A stretch of 64,000 nucleotides of DNA, from positions 2,108,001 to 2,172,000 of the forward strand of contig NZ_JAVDSL010000001.1 in the NCBI RefSeq assembly GCF_031455295.1. Direction: 5' to 3'. The position numbers were made by a program, and so were the translations under genes. Positions 31,303-39,976 of the stretch are shown here, piece after piece; positions within the stretch are counted from its first letter, which is position 1, and every line of letters starts with the position of its first letter. This DNA comes from Leifsonia sp. 1010 (GTDB lineage: Bacteria > Actinomycetota > Actinomycetes > Actinomycetales > Microbacteriaceae). The notes beneath the pieces were generated by a model. The model was not told the DNA's origin, made no database searches, and was given only the letters and a program-made list of their open reading frames with translations.

Positions 31303-32750
31303 TTCTCGGGTCGTCCGTAGGTCTCGAGCAGCCGCAGCCACACCTCGCTCACCGTCGGGTACGACGGGACGGCGTGCCACAGACGGTCCAGCGGCACCTC
31401 GCCCACGACGGCGACGGTGGCCGAGTGCAGGAGCTCGCCGACATCCTGACCGACGAAGGTCACGCCCAGGATGACGTTGCGGTCCTCGTCGACGACCATG
31501 CGGGCCTTGCCCTCGTATCCGTCGGCGACGACGTGAGCGCCGGCCACACTGCCGATGTCGTAGTCGACGACCCGGATGCGGTAGCCCGCCTTCTCCGCGC
31601 GCGCCGCCGTCAGTCCGACCGAGGCGACCTCCGGATCGGTGAAGGTCACCTGGGGGACCGCCTCGTGGTCGGCCGTCGCGACGAAGGCGCCCCACGGCTC
31701 CAGCGACACGTCGTGTCCCTTGGCGCGGGCGGCGATGGCGTCGCCGGCGGCGCGGGCCTGGTACTTGCCCTGGTGCGTGAGCAGCGCGCGGTGGTTGACG
31801 TCGCCCACGCCGTACAGCCAGCCGCCGTCGACGGGCCGGCCGTCGGCTCCGAGCACGCGCATGCTGTCGTCGACGTCGAGCCAGGCGCCGTCCTCCAGGC
31901 CGAACGCGTCGAGCCCGATGCCGAAGGTGCGGGGGAGGCGGCCGGTGGCGACGAGGAATTCGTCGGTCTCGAGCACCGTGCCGTCGTCGAGGCGCAGACG
32001 GAAGCCCTCGTCGTCGGTCCGCTCCACGTGCTCGACGCCGGAGTCGAGGTGCAGCGTGGCGCCGAGCTTCTTCAGTGACTCGGCGACCATCTCGCCGGCG
32101 AAGGGCTCGTCGCCGCCCAGCAAGCCGCTGCGTGCGATCAGGTGCACCTCGGTGCCGAAGCCGGCGTAGGCCGTCGCCATCTCGGTGGCGACGACGCCGC
32201 CGCCCAGGATCGCGAGGGAGACCGGCACGCGCTGGGCGCTGGTCGCCTCACGGCTCGACCACGGCTCACTCTCGCGCAGCCCGGGGATGTCGGGCATGAG
32301 CGCCGCGGATCCGGTGGAGACGGCGACCGCGTGCTTCGCGCGGAGCACCGTGACCGTGCCGTCCTCCGCCGTGACGGTGACCTCGCGCGGTGCGGTGATG
32401 ACACCCCAGCCGCGCACCAGGTCGATCCCGGCGCCGTTCAGCCACTCGACCTGGCCGTCGTCGTTCCAGTTGCTCGTCATGTCGTCGCGTCGCTTCAGCA
32501 CCGCTGCCACGTCGAGCGGGCCGGTGACCGCCTCGCGCGTTCCCCCGACCTTCTGGGCCGCGCGCAGCAGCACCCCGCTCCGCAGCAGCGTCTTCGAGGG
32601 CATGCAGGCCCAGTAGGAGCACTCTCCTCCGACGAGCTCGGACTCCACGATCACCGTCCGCAGTCCGCCCTGGACGGCACGGTCGGCGACGTTCTCGCCC
32701 ACGGCTCCCGCACCCATCACGATGACGTCGTAGTCCTTGATCTCGCTCAT
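31299..32750 (-). CDS. Pyridine nucleotide-disulfide oxidoreductase
   Basis: The 483-residue flavoprotein belongs to the dihydrolipoamide/mercuric reductase class. It has the FAD-binding VMGAGAVGENVADRA, the redox-active pair in GGECSYWACMPSKTLLR (Cys-x4-Cys), a second dinucleotide fold LAILGGGVVATEMATAYAGFG, the FAD segment GGWLYGVGDVNHRALLTHQGKYQA and a C-terminal dimerisation domain. The Cys spacing is that of the family, but the usual His-Glu pair near the C-terminus reads HAVPSYPTVSE, with His and Glu retained as HxxPSxPTxxE. No mer genes are nearby, so mercuric reduction is unlikely. It opens a three-gene operon and follows the crotonase by 99 bases. Confidence 0.88.
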   Translation of the reverse strand: MSEIKDYDVIVMGAGAVGENVADRAVQGGLRTVIVESELVGGECSYWACMPSKTLLRSGVLLRAAQKVGGTREAVTGPLDVAAVLKRRDDMTSNWNDDGQVEWLNGAGIDLVRGWGVITAPREVTVTAEDGTVTVLRAKHAVAVSTGSAALMPDIPGLRESEPWSSREATSAQRVPVSLAILGGGVVATEMATAYAGFGTEVHLIARSGLLGGDEPFAGEMVAESLKKLGATLHLDSGVEHVERTDDEGFRLRLDDGTVLETDEFLVATGRLPRTFGIGLDAFGLEDGAWLDVDDSMRVLGADGRPVDGGWLYGVGDVNHRALLTHQGKYQARAAGDAIAARAKGHDVSLEPWGAFVATADHEAVPQVTFTDPEVASVGLTAARAEKAGYRIRVVDYDIGSVAGAHVVADGYEGKARMVVDEDRNVILGVTFVGQDVGELLHSATVAVVGEVPLDRLWHAVPSYPTVSEVWLRLLETYGRPEK

Positions 32751-32849
32751 GTCTTCTCCCTGCCGCCGTGCCGGCCGCTGTCGATGGTGTGTCGGATGTG
32801 GTGAGTCGTGTCGTCTGCGGGGTTCGTCACGCGCCCGCGGATCGGATGC

Positions 32850-33635
32850 CTAGCGGCCGACGAAGCGAGCCTCCGTGCGGGTGAGGAACGCCTCCATGCC
32901 GATCCGGGCGTCCTCGCTGCCGACGAGCCGCACGAGGGCGGGCTGCAGCTCGGCCTCCGCGGCGGCATCGCCGTCCCGCACCGCCCGCTTGGCATTGGCC
33001 AGCGCGGCCTGGACCGCCAGGGGAGCCTGGGCGGCGATCCGCTCGGCCAGCTGCAGAGCACGGTCGAACTGCTCGCCGTCCTCGACGACCTCCTGCACGA
33101 GGCCGATGCGGTGCGCCTCGGCAGCGTCGAAGAGGTCGCCGGTGAGGATGTACCGCATCGCGTTGCCCCATCCCACCGCCCGGGGGAAGCGGAGGGTGGC
33201 GCCGCCGAACGGCAGGATGCCGCGGGTGACCTCGATCTGCCCGAACCGCGTCCCACGGGCGGCCACGGCGATGTCCGAGGCGAGGATGAGTTCGATCCCG
33301 AGCGTGAGGCAGGTGCCCTGCACGGCGATGACGACCGGCTTGGTCAGCTGCTGACCGGAGACCTGCCACGGGTCGATGCCGTCGTCGTCGACGAAGGAGA
33401 GCCCGTCCTGTCCGATGCGCGGCCCCAGGTCGGCCAGATCGAGGCCGGCCGTGAAGTGCTCGCCGACGGCATGGACGAGACCGACCCGCAGTTCGGGATC
33501 GCGCTCCAGCTCTCCGTAGGCCAGTGCCAGCTGGCTCAGCAGCTCGAAGTCCGCCGCGTTCCTCTTCTCCGGACGGTTCAGGCCGATCAGCAGCACGTGC
33601 CCGCGCCGCTCGGTCAGGATCTTGGGCTCGCTCAT
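32850..33635 (-). CDS. Enoyl-CoA hydratase/isomerase (crotonase) family protein
   Basis: The 261-residue product has the crotonase fold. The first oxyanion-hole block is HFTAGLDLADL and the second is PVVIAVQGTCLTLGIELILASDIAVAARGTRFGQIEVTRGILPFGGATLRFPRAVG. Residues at the usual second-Glu position are not the standard hydratase pair, so isomerase or other acyl-CoA chemistry is possible. GGGAG lies just upstream of the ATG in the 10-base gap after the arginase-like gene, so both are probably in one transcript. The longer TTG-start frame to 33644 is not favoured. Confidence 0.86.
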   Translation of the reverse strand: MSEPKILTERRGHVLLIGLNRPEKRNAADFELLSQLALAYGELERDPELRVGLVHAVGEHFTAGLDLADLGPRIGQDGLSFVDDDGIDPWQVSGQQLTKPVVIAVQGTCLTLGIELILASDIAVAARGTRFGQIEVTRGILPFGGATLRFPRAVGWGNAMRYILTGDLFDAAEAHRIGLVQEVVEDGEQFDRALQLAERIAAQAPLAVQAALANAKRAVRDGDAAAEAELQPALVRLVGSEDARIGMEAFLTRTEARFVGR

Positions 33636-33645
33636 GACTCCCAAG

Positions 33646-34527
33646 CTACCGCGCCCCCTCGGCGCCGACCGCGGCCTGCGACGCGGTCGGGCCGGTCAGC
33701 GATCCGAGGATGCGGAGGATGACGGGCAGATCGTGCGCGGCGGCGTCCGGGTTCTCGGGAGCGAACTCCATGAGGCCGGCGCCCGCGAGCTCGAACCGCC
33801 GGCGGAGCGCCCGGATCGCCTCGGTGAGCCGCTCCGGGAGCACGCCGAACGGCTCCGGATAGCCGATCCCGTCGATGGTGGACGGGTCGAGCACGTCGAG
33901 GTCGATGTGGATGTACACCGCCGTCGCCCCGGTGGCCGCCACGGCGTTCACGATCGCTTCCGGGTCGTCCAGCTCGCCCGGAGCGACGACGCGGATGCCC
34001 CCCTGTTCCACGAAAGCGGACTCGCCGTCGTCGAGTGCCCGGACCCCGGCGAGGACCAGCTGCGCAGGGGCGAGCACCGACGGCCCCGTCGACGCGAGGC
34101 CGTCCGGCCCGTCGCCGAGGAGCGCGCGCAGGACCATCCCGTGGAAGGCGCCGGACGGCGAGGAGTCGACGTCGTTGAGGTCGCCGTGGGCGTCGAACCA
34201 GACGACAGCGACAGACCCGGCGGGATGCGCGGCAAGCGCGTGCTGGATGGGCGCCAGCTCCGCCCCGCAGTCGCCGCCGACCGTGACGACCGGCGCCTCG
34301 AGCAGCGCGAGCTCGGCCTCCGTCGCCTCGCGGACGGCCGCGAGGGACGAGAACCGGTTGACCCCGCTGCCGAGCGACTCGCCCGCGGCGGCGGGCACCG
34401 GCACCTGGTGCGTCCGGGCGCCGGGAAGGTCGCCGCGGATGGCGTCGGCGCCGTCGATCAGGCGCATGGCCCGCGACGACCCCGACCCCTGCCACTGCGG
34501 GACGACGAGGAAGGACGCGCCGCTCAC
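33646..34527 (-). CDS. Arginase/agmatinase-fold hydrolase with GGDC site
   Basis: The 293-residue product has the ureohydrolase fold with WFDAHGDLND and IHIDLDVLDPS metal-binding motifs. The first motif reads VGGDCGAEL instead of the usual GGDHS, so one manganese ligand is a Cys or is missing; related actinobacterial proteins show the same change. Arginase activity is therefore doubtful, and formimidoylglutamase or agmatinase roles are equally unproven. The GTG start at 34527 overlaps the pspA stop by four bases (GTGA), placing it directly downstream in the PspA/TPM operon. Confidence 0.78.
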   Translation of the reverse strand: MSGASFLVVPQWQGSGSSRAMRLIDGADAIRGDLPGARTHQVPVPAAAGESLGSGVNRFSSLAAVREATEAELALLEAPVVTVGGDCGAELAPIQHALAAHPAGSVAVVWFDAHGDLNDVDSSPSGAFHGMVLRALLGDGPDGLASTGPSVLAPAQLVLAGVRALDDGESAFVEQGGIRVVAPGELDDPEAIVNAVAATGATAVYIHIDLDVLDPSTIDGIGYPEPFGVLPERLTEAIRALRRRFELAGAGLMEFAPENPDAAAHDLPVILRILGSLTGPTASQAAVGAEGAR

Positions 34528-35273
34528 CCCTGGTCGCCCGAGGTCACGGCCCCCTGCGACCCTCCGCCGGACTTGAGCGCGGCGAGCCGTGCCTCCACCT
34601 CGGTCATCTCGCCGATGTCGTCCAGCTGCTCGAACTGGGAGTCGAGGCTGGATGCGGCGAGCTCCTGCGCGCCCCGCACCTTCGCCTCCTCCCGGCGGAT
34701 CTTCTCTTCGAAGCGGGCGACCTCGCTGGTCGGGTCCATGATGTCGACGCTCTTCACCGCATCCATCACCTGGGCCTGCGCCTGGGCGCTCTTGGCGCGG
34801 GCGATCAGCTCGGAGCGCTTGCTCTTCAGCTGCTCCAGCTTCTCCTTCATGGCGTTCAGACCGGTCTTCAACTTCTCGACCACCTCGGTCTGCGCGGCGA
34901 TCTGCGGCTCGGCCGCCTTCGCCTCGTTCTCCGACGAGATCTGCCGCTGCAGCGCGACCTTGGCGAGGTTGTCGAACTTGTCGGCGTTCGCGGTGTCGCC
35001 TGAGGAGCGGTACTGGTCGGCCTGGCGGCTGGCGGCGAGCGCCTTGTCGCCCCACTCGGCTGCGGCCTCCACGTCTTCGCGGTGGTCGTCTTCGAGCAGC
35101 CGCAGGTTGCCGATGGTCTCGGCGATCGCGCTCTCGGCGTCGGCGATGCTGTTCGTGAAGTCGCGGACCATCTGGTCCAGCATCTTCTCCGGGTCCTCCG
35201 CCTGATCGAGGAGGGCGTTGATGTTCGCTCGCAACAGTTGCGAGATCCGTCCGAAGATGGATTGCTTCGCCAT
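34524..35273 (-). CDS. pspA: PspA/IM30 family protein
   Basis: The 249-residue product is an almost wholly helical, coiled-coil PspA protein that binds membranes and stabilises them under envelope stress. The amphipathic N-terminus is SIFGRISQLLRANINALLDQAEDPEKMLDQMVRDF, followed by a long charged coiled-coil with VMDAVKSVDIMDPTSEVARFEEKI and a terminal EARLAALK. AAGGAAG lies at a good distance before the ATG at 35273. It sits 56 bases downstream of the TPM-domain gene on the same strand, and its stop overlaps the arginase-like gene. A co-transcribed stress operon is likely, with no PspF or PspC in sight. Confidence 0.92.
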   Translation of the reverse strand: MAKQSIFGRISQLLRANINALLDQAEDPEKMLDQMVRDFTNSIADAESAIAETIGNLRLLEDDHREDVEAAAEWGDKALAASRQADQYRSSGDTANADKFDNLAKVALQRQISSENEAKAAEPQIAAQTEVVEKLKTGLNAMKEKLEQLKSKRSELIARAKSAQAQAQVMDAVKSVDIMDPTSEVARFEEKIRREEAKVRGAQELAASSLDSQFEQLDDIGEMTEVEARLAALKSGGGSQGAVTSGDQG

Positions 35274-35329
35274 GTGCTCTTCCTTTCGCTCCCGCCCCCG
35301 TTGGGCGATTGTGAGATGTGTCCGGCGGT

Positions 35330-37423
35330 TCAGAACCGTCCGCCGCCACGCCGGCTGCGGGTGCCCCCGCCGCCGAAGCTTCCTGCGCTGAAACCGCCGC
35401 CGCCGCTGCGGGTACGGCTGCCGCCTCCGCCGAAACCGCCACCGCCCCAGCTTCCGCCGCCGCCCCAGTTCCCGCCTCCGCCGCCGCCCATCCCGCCTCG
35501 CAGCACGGAGTCGATGAGGATGCCGCCGAGGATGGCGCCCATCGTGCCGCTCCCGCCGCCGCGTCCCGACGTGCCGCCGCCGAAGATGTCGCCGAGGCCG
35601 CCGCCTGATCCGCCCATCCCGCCGAGGTCCGGCTGGAATCCGCCGACGTCCTGCTGGGCGAGCTGCGTCGCCTGGTCTGCGAGGTCCGCGGCCCGCTGGG
35701 CCTGGGCGAGGGCCGCCACGGCATCCGTCGCGGCCGTCTGCTCGGCCTGGACCACGAGCCGTGCGGCCTCCGCCAACCGGGTGCGCGCCTCGGCGCCGAC
35801 GGCTCCGCGTCGTGCGGTGATGAAGTCCTCGCACGCCGACACGCGTGCCTTCGCGGTCGTCAGAGTCTGCTGGAGCGCGGACTGGGCGCGCTGCGCCTGC
35901 GCACGGGCGTCGCGCACGCCCTGAAGCACCCCGTCGATGGATCGGTTGGCGGCGTCGAGCCGCTGGGCGAGTTCGAGCGGGTTGACGCGCCCGGCGGAGA
36001 GGGCCGCCTGCACGTCGTTCACCGTCTGCTCGGTGCCGGCGACCGCCGCGGCGATGGCGCCGCCCGGGTCGCTGGAGGCGGCGAGCGCCCGCGCCTCCGC
36101 AAGGTCGCTCCGCAGCTCGGCGAGCGTGCCGTCGAGCGATTGCTGCGCCGCGGCCAGGTCGGAGCCGAGCCGGTCGACCGCGTCGAGCAGCAGACCGGCC
36201 TGGTCCGCGGACTCCTCGGCGGCGCGAACGCCCACGGCTGCGGCGCCCGCGTCGCCGGCGGCCGCCTTCTGCGCGGCGCCCGCCAGCGCGGTGTCGGTGA
36301 AGTCGAGACGCTGCGTCGCCTGGTCGATGTTGTCGTGGACGGTGCCGAGCGAGGCGTCGGTGTACCGCTGCGCCAGTCCGTCGAGCGTGCTGCGCGTCGC
36401 CGCGAGACGCTGCCGGAGGGCCGCGGCCTGGGTGGCGATCTCGGCACTCGCCTCGGGGATGCGCTTCTCGATCGCCCGCAGTTCGTCGAAGGCGTCGGCC
36501 TGCGCATCCAGTGCCTGGTTGGCGGTGGCGCAGAGCTGGACGATCCGGATGTTCCACTCGCGGCGTTGCTCGTCGGTGTCGGGCTCCGCGTCGTCGAGTC
36601 GCTGCTTGAGCGTGAACGCCTCGCGCAGCTGCCCCTTCGCCGTGTCGAGGGCGGACTGGAACGGCACCACCGCATCCGCTCCGTACTGGGCGGTCGCGAA
36701 GCCGAGCTCCTCCTCGCTCGTGCGGATGGCGTCGTCGGTCTGCACCAGGGCGGATCCGGCCCGCCGTTCGAGATCGGCCAGGGAGATGGTCTCCAGCTCG
36801 CTCTGCGGAGTCGTCGGACCGGCGGCGGCCTTCTTCTTGCGGGAGCCGCGCGAGCGGACGAGCAGGAACACGACGAGGCCGACGATCAGCACGCCGATGA
36901 GGAATACCCAGAAGAACACGGCGCCCCCACCTCCGCCGCCGACGGCGTCGCCGAGCCCGTTCGCCGCGGCGACGGCCGCCCCGGCCCAGTCGCCGTCGTG
37001 CAGCTTCGGTTCGATGTCGTTGCGCTCGATGGAGTCGAGCTGGTCGGCGCTCACCGGTCCGTTGTCGTCGCCCGACAGGTAGTAGGTGCGGCCCTCGGTG
37101 GAGACCGCGAGCAGGTAGTCGCGCTGCCCGAGTCCGTTGCGCGCCGCCGTCTCGTTGGCCCAGTCGGCGGCCTCGGTCGGGTCGGTGAACCGGTCGACGT
37201 AGACGACGTAGAGGTCGATGCGGTGGTCGTCGTAGAGCTTCTTCGCGGCCGCCGTGATCGTCGACTCGTCCGATCCGCTGAGCACCTGCGCCTGATCGAC
37301 GACGTGGCTGGGACCGAGGTCGACCGGGTCCTGGGCGGAGGCCGGCGAGGCCGTGAGCAGCGTCGGGCCCGCTATGAGTCCGAGCGCCAGCAGGGCTCCG
37401 GTCAGCAGACGTCGCAAGCGCAT
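35330..37423 (-). CDS. TPM-domain membrane protein with Gly-rich tail
   Basis: The 697-residue product has an N-terminal signal peptide (about 1-30, ending ASPASAQDP) and an extracytosolic TPM domain (about 35-155, with VVYVDRFTDPTEAADWANETA). A membrane helix follows (about 168-190), then a long cytosolic coiled-coil region (205-585) rich in Ala, Gln and Glu. The tail is Gly/Ser-rich, ending in RRGGGRF. TPM proteins are linked to membrane or photosystem maintenance and phosphatase activity elsewhere; their role in bacteria is unclear. It is transcribed with pspA, which supports an envelope-stress role. A 13-bp palindrome at 37479 lies in the region shared with the divergent amidotransferase gene. 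Confidence 0.87.
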   Translation of the reverse strand: MRLRRLLTGALLALGLIAGPTLLTASPASAQDPVDLGPSHVVDQAQVLSGSDESTITAAAKKLYDDHRIDLYVVYVDRFTDPTEAADWANETAARNGLGQRDYLLAVSTEGRTYYLSGDDNGPVSADQLDSIERNDIEPKLHDGDWAGAAVAAANGLGDAVGGGGGGAVFFWVFLIGVLIVGLVVFLLVRSRGSRKKKAAAGPTTPQSELETISLADLERRAGSALVQTDDAIRTSEEELGFATAQYGADAVVPFQSALDTAKGQLREAFTLKQRLDDAEPDTDEQRREWNIRIVQLCATANQALDAQADAFDELRAIEKRIPEASAEIATQAAALRQRLAATRSTLDGLAQRYTDASLGTVHDNIDQATQRLDFTDTALAGAAQKAAAGDAGAAAVGVRAAEESADQAGLLLDAVDRLGSDLAAAQQSLDGTLAELRSDLAEARALAASSDPGGAIAAAVAGTEQTVNDVQAALSAGRVNPLELAQRLDAANRSIDGVLQGVRDARAQAQRAQSALQQTLTTAKARVSACEDFITARRGAVGAEARTRLAEAARLVVQAEQTAATDAVAALAQAQRAADLADQATQLAQQDVGGFQPDLGGMGGSGGGLGDIFGGGTSGRGGGSGTMGAILGGILIDSVLRGGMGGGGGGNWGGGGSWGGGGFGGGGSRTRSGGGGFSAGSFGGGGTRSRRGGGRF

Positions 37424-37478
37424 CCACCCACTCTCTCGGGTCCGGCTGATACGCAGCCGAGTCTATTGGTGCTCTCCG

Positions 37479-37491
37479 ACAGTGTCACTGT
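37479..37491. promoter_or_regulatory. Palindromic candidate operator (ACAGTG-T-CACTGT)
   Basis: A perfect 13-base palindrome lies in the 124-base region between the divergent TPM-domain and amidotransferase genes. Its size and symmetry fit a dimeric regulator site, but no cognate regulator is encoded nearby, so the protein is unknown. Confidence 0.45.
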
Positions 37492-37547
37492 TTCCGCCTG
37501 TTACGGCCACCCGTGCGCTCGGCCGGAGGTGCTGGTGGGATGGGATC

Positions 37548-38294
37548 ATGTCCGAGCAGCCGACCATCGCCGTCGTCGAAGCCACGCGCTTCCGCGGCCA
37601 TGATCCGGCCTATCACGACTACGTCCAGCTGCTCGTCGGCAACGTCATCGCCGAGGCGGAGGCGCAGGGCTGGCGGGTCGACCGGCTCGCGGCGGACCGC
37701 GGCGCCGACGCACTGCTCGCCGAGACCGAGCCTGCCGACGCCATCGTCATCGTCGGCGGCGAGGACATCCATCCCGACTTCTACGGCGGCCGGACGGGCT
37801 ACCCCAACGAGTCCCGGCACCTGCCGGCGGCCGATGCCGCGCAGATCGCGCTGGTGCACGCCGCCCTAGTGCGCGGAACGCCGCTCCTCGGCATCTGCCG
37901 CGGACTCCAGATCGTGAACGTCGCCCTGGGCGGCACGCTCGTGCAGGACCTCGGCGAGGAGTGCGCGCACGTGAACCGCGGCGTCCCCATCCCGCAGGTG
38001 CTCACCACGCACACCGTGCAGGTCGAGCCGGGCAGCCGCGCGGCGGCCCTCCTCGGGGCCGGGGCGCTCGAGGTGCGCAGCGCCCACCATCAGGCGGTGG
38101 ATGCGCTCGGCGCCGACCTCGTCGTCACCGCCCGGTCGCACGACGGTCACGTCGAGGCCATCGAGCACGCCGACGCCGCGCTCCTCGCGGTGCAGTGGCA
38201 TCCCGAGGACATCGCCGCCCGGGCCGGGCAGCTGGCGGCATTGCTCGGAGCGCTGCGGGTCGCTGTCCCGGCCCGCGAGGTCGTCGCGGCCTGA
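37548..38294 (+). CDS. Gamma-glutamyl-gamma-aminobutyrate hydrolase family (PuuD-like) amidotransferase
   Basis: The 248-residue product is a class I glutamine amidotransferase-fold hydrolase with the nucleophile C117 in LLGICRGLQIVN, GGEDIHPDFYGG oxyanion region, HHQAVDALG and a terminal AVQWHPED containing the catalytic His-Glu. PuuD hydrolyses gamma-glutamyl-GABA in polyamine breakdown, but no other puu genes are present. Related enzymes act on gamma-glutamyl amides in general. The ATG at 37548 starts the first beta strand directly. The gene converges with pcm, seven bases apart. Confidence 0.87.
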   Translation: MSEQPTIAVVEATRFRGHDPAYHDYVQLLVGNVIAEAEAQGWRVDRLAADRGADALLAETEPADAIVIVGGEDIHPDFYGGRTGYPNESRHLPAADAAQIALVHAALVRGTPLLGICRGLQIVNVALGGTLVQDLGEECAHVNRGVPIPQVLTTHTVQVEPGSRAAALLGAGALEVRSAHHQAVDALGADLVVTARSHDGHVEAIEHADAALLAVQWHPEDIAARAGQLAALLGALRVAVPAREVVAA

Positions 38295-38301
38295 CCGGCG
38301 C

Positions 38302-38934
38302 TCAGCCGCGCGACGGGCGCACGGGCCAGCCCTGCTCGCCCAGCAGGGGCACGAACGCCACACCACCGAGATTCGTCTCGTGCAACGACCCGTCGTCGCC
38401 GCGCGTGAAGGCGGCCAGGTGCTGCGCGCCTCCCGGCCGTCCCACGGGCATGACCACGCGTCCGCCCGGCGCGAGCTGCCCCGACCAGGCGTCCGGCACG
38501 GCCGGACCGGTCGCCGCGGCGAGGATCACGTCGTACGGGGCGCCGGACGGCCAGCCCAGCGTGCCGTCGCCGGTCACCACTTCCACCCGGTAGCCGAGTG
38601 CGTCCAGGGCCGCCGCAGCTCCCACCGCCAGTCCCGGATGCCGCTCGATGCTGACCACGCGATGCGCGAGGAGCGAGGCGACGGCTGCCGCGTATCCCGA
38701 GCCGGTGCCGACATCGAGCACGACGTCCTCCGGGCCGATCCGCGCCGCCTGCAGCATCAGCGCGACGATGTACGGCTGCGAGATGGTCTGGCCGTCGCCG
38801 ATGGGCATCGGATGGTCCTCGTACGCGTACGGCGCGGCCGACGGCTCCACGAACAGGTGCCGGGGCACACGTCGCATCGCATCGAGGACGCGCTGGTCCT
38901 CGATCCCGCGCGGGACGAGCTGCTGCTCGACCAT
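38302..38934 (-). CDS. pcm: Protein-L-isoaspartate O-methyltransferase
   Basis: The 210-residue product is a SAM-dependent methyltransferase that repairs isoaspartyl residues. The family marks are LVPRGIEDQRVLDAMRRVPRHLFVEP, a DGQTISQPYIVALML block and the SAM-binding VVLDVGTGSGYAAAVAS. Later segments include LGWPSGAPYDVILAAATGPAVPDAW and LAPGGRVVMPVG. It lies downstream of the sugar kinase gene on the same strand, separated by 37 bases, and may be transcribed from the sugar operon. The ATG at 38934 is the only clear start in frame; the codons upstream read through the kinase C-terminus. Confidence 0.9.
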   Translation of the reverse strand: MVEQQLVPRGIEDQRVLDAMRRVPRHLFVEPSAAPYAYEDHPMPIGDGQTISQPYIVALMLQAARIGPEDVVLDVGTGSGYAAAVASLLAHRVVSIERHPGLAVGAAAALDALGYRVEVVTGDGTLGWPSGAPYDVILAAATGPAVPDAWSGQLAPGGRVVMPVGRPGGAQHLAAFTRGDDGSLHETNLGGVAFVPLLGEQGWPVRPSRG

Positions 38935-38971
38935 CCGCGCCCGCTCGACGTCGTGATCGTGGTCCGTGCGG

Positions 38972-39976
38972 CTATTGAACCACCGCGGCGGGTCGCTCCT
39001 CCAGAGTGCGTCGGGCAGCGTCCAGCGCGGCCGGGTCTGCTCCGGCCGACTCCAGCGCCAGGAGCGCGGCGCCGAGGATGGGCGCGGCGGTCACGAGTTC
39101 CATCCGCGCTGCGGGCGCCCGCTCGGCGAGCAGCCGTTCGATCGTGCCGAGCAGCCGCTCGTCGCGCCCGCCGATCACGCCGCCGCCGAGGACGACGGGG
39201 ACCGGCCGGTCGAGCAGGTCGAGCCGGCGCAGCGTCGTCGCGGCGAACGTGACGATCTCCTCCGCCTGCTCGTCGATCAGTGCTGCCGCGACGGCGTCTC
39301 CGGCGCGCGCGCTCGCGAACACGGCGGGTGCGAGCAGCGCGAGGTCGCGGCTCTGCAGGCGGCCGAAATGCAGCGCTTCGATGACCGCCTGGACGCTGTC
39401 CAGCCCGAACGCCGCGGGGACCGCCTGGGCGAGCTCCGTCGCCGGACCGCGCCCGTCGACCGCGCGCGCCGCATGCCAGAGCGCACGCTCGCCGAGGTGC
39501 CAGCCGCCGCCCCAGTCGCCCGAGATGGTTCCGAGCGACGGGTAGCGGACGACGGCTCCGTCGGCGCGGACGCCGACGCAGTTGATCCCGGTGCCGCAGA
39601 CCACGGCGACCGCATCGGGCTCGTCGGTGCCCGCCCGGAGCAGCGCGAACAGGTCGTTGTCGACCGTCGCCGCCGCCCACGGCGTGCCCGCGATGCTCGC
39701 CCGGAAGTCGTCGATCTCGGTGGGCAGGTCGAGCCCCGAGAGGTACAGGTTGGCGGCGGCGATCGGACGCGGTCCGGTCTGCTCCAGCAGGCGACCGATC
39801 AGGGCGGAGACGAGGTCGGCCGAGCCGCGCATCCCGATCAGATGCGGGCTGGAGGTGGTGCCCCTGGCCTCGGCGACGACCGTGCCGTCGAGTTCCAGCG
39901 CCACCGCGTCCGTCTTCGATCCGCCGCCGTCGACGGCGATCACGAGCGGCGCGGTGGGCGCGTTGTCGTCGGTCAC
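38972..39976 (-). CDS. BadF/BadG/BcrA-type sugar kinase (N-acetylglucosamine kinase-like)
   Basis: The 334-residue product has the ASKHA ATPase fold of the BadF family that includes N-acetylglucosamine kinases. The visible parts are the phosphate-1 loop VIAVDGGGSKTDAVAL, GLDLPTE, VDNDLFALLRAGT, the VCGTGINCVGV and GDWGGGWHLGERALWHAAR blocks, and VVLGGGVIGG. Family members phosphorylate GlcNAc or related amino sugars. The GTG at 39976 overlaps the stop of the GH4 gene (GTGA) and has GGAG eight bases upstream; a GTG nine bases further up is the alternative. Coupling to the GH4 gene suggests the two act on the same imported sugar. Confidence 0.84.
   Translation of the reverse strand: MTDDNAPTAPLVIAVDGGGSKTDAVALELDGTVVAEARGTTSSPHLIGMRGSADLVSALIGRLLEQTGPRPIAAANLYLSGLDLPTEIDDFRASIAGTPWAAATVDNDLFALLRAGTDEPDAVAVVCGTGINCVGVRADGAVVRYPSLGTISGDWGGGWHLGERALWHAARAVDGRGPATELAQAVPAAFGLDSVQAVIEALHFGRLQSRDLALLAPAVFASARAGDAVAAALIDEQAEEIVTFAATTLRRLDLLDRPVPVVLGGGVIGGRDERLLGTIERLLAERAPAARMELVTAAPILGAALLALESAGADPAALDAARRTLEERPAAVVQ

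Noticed and set aside
31299-32750. Mercuric reductase (merA) assignment
   Set aside because: The fold and Cys-x4-Cys pair fit, but there is no MerR, MerT or N-terminal heavy-metal domain, and the C-terminal vicinal cysteines of MerA are absent.
35330-35620. Collagen-like or phase-variable repeat in the Gly-rich tail
   Set aside because: The Gly/Ser/Arg tail lacks the regular triplets of collagen and is a normal feature of TPM-domain proteins with low-complexity ends.
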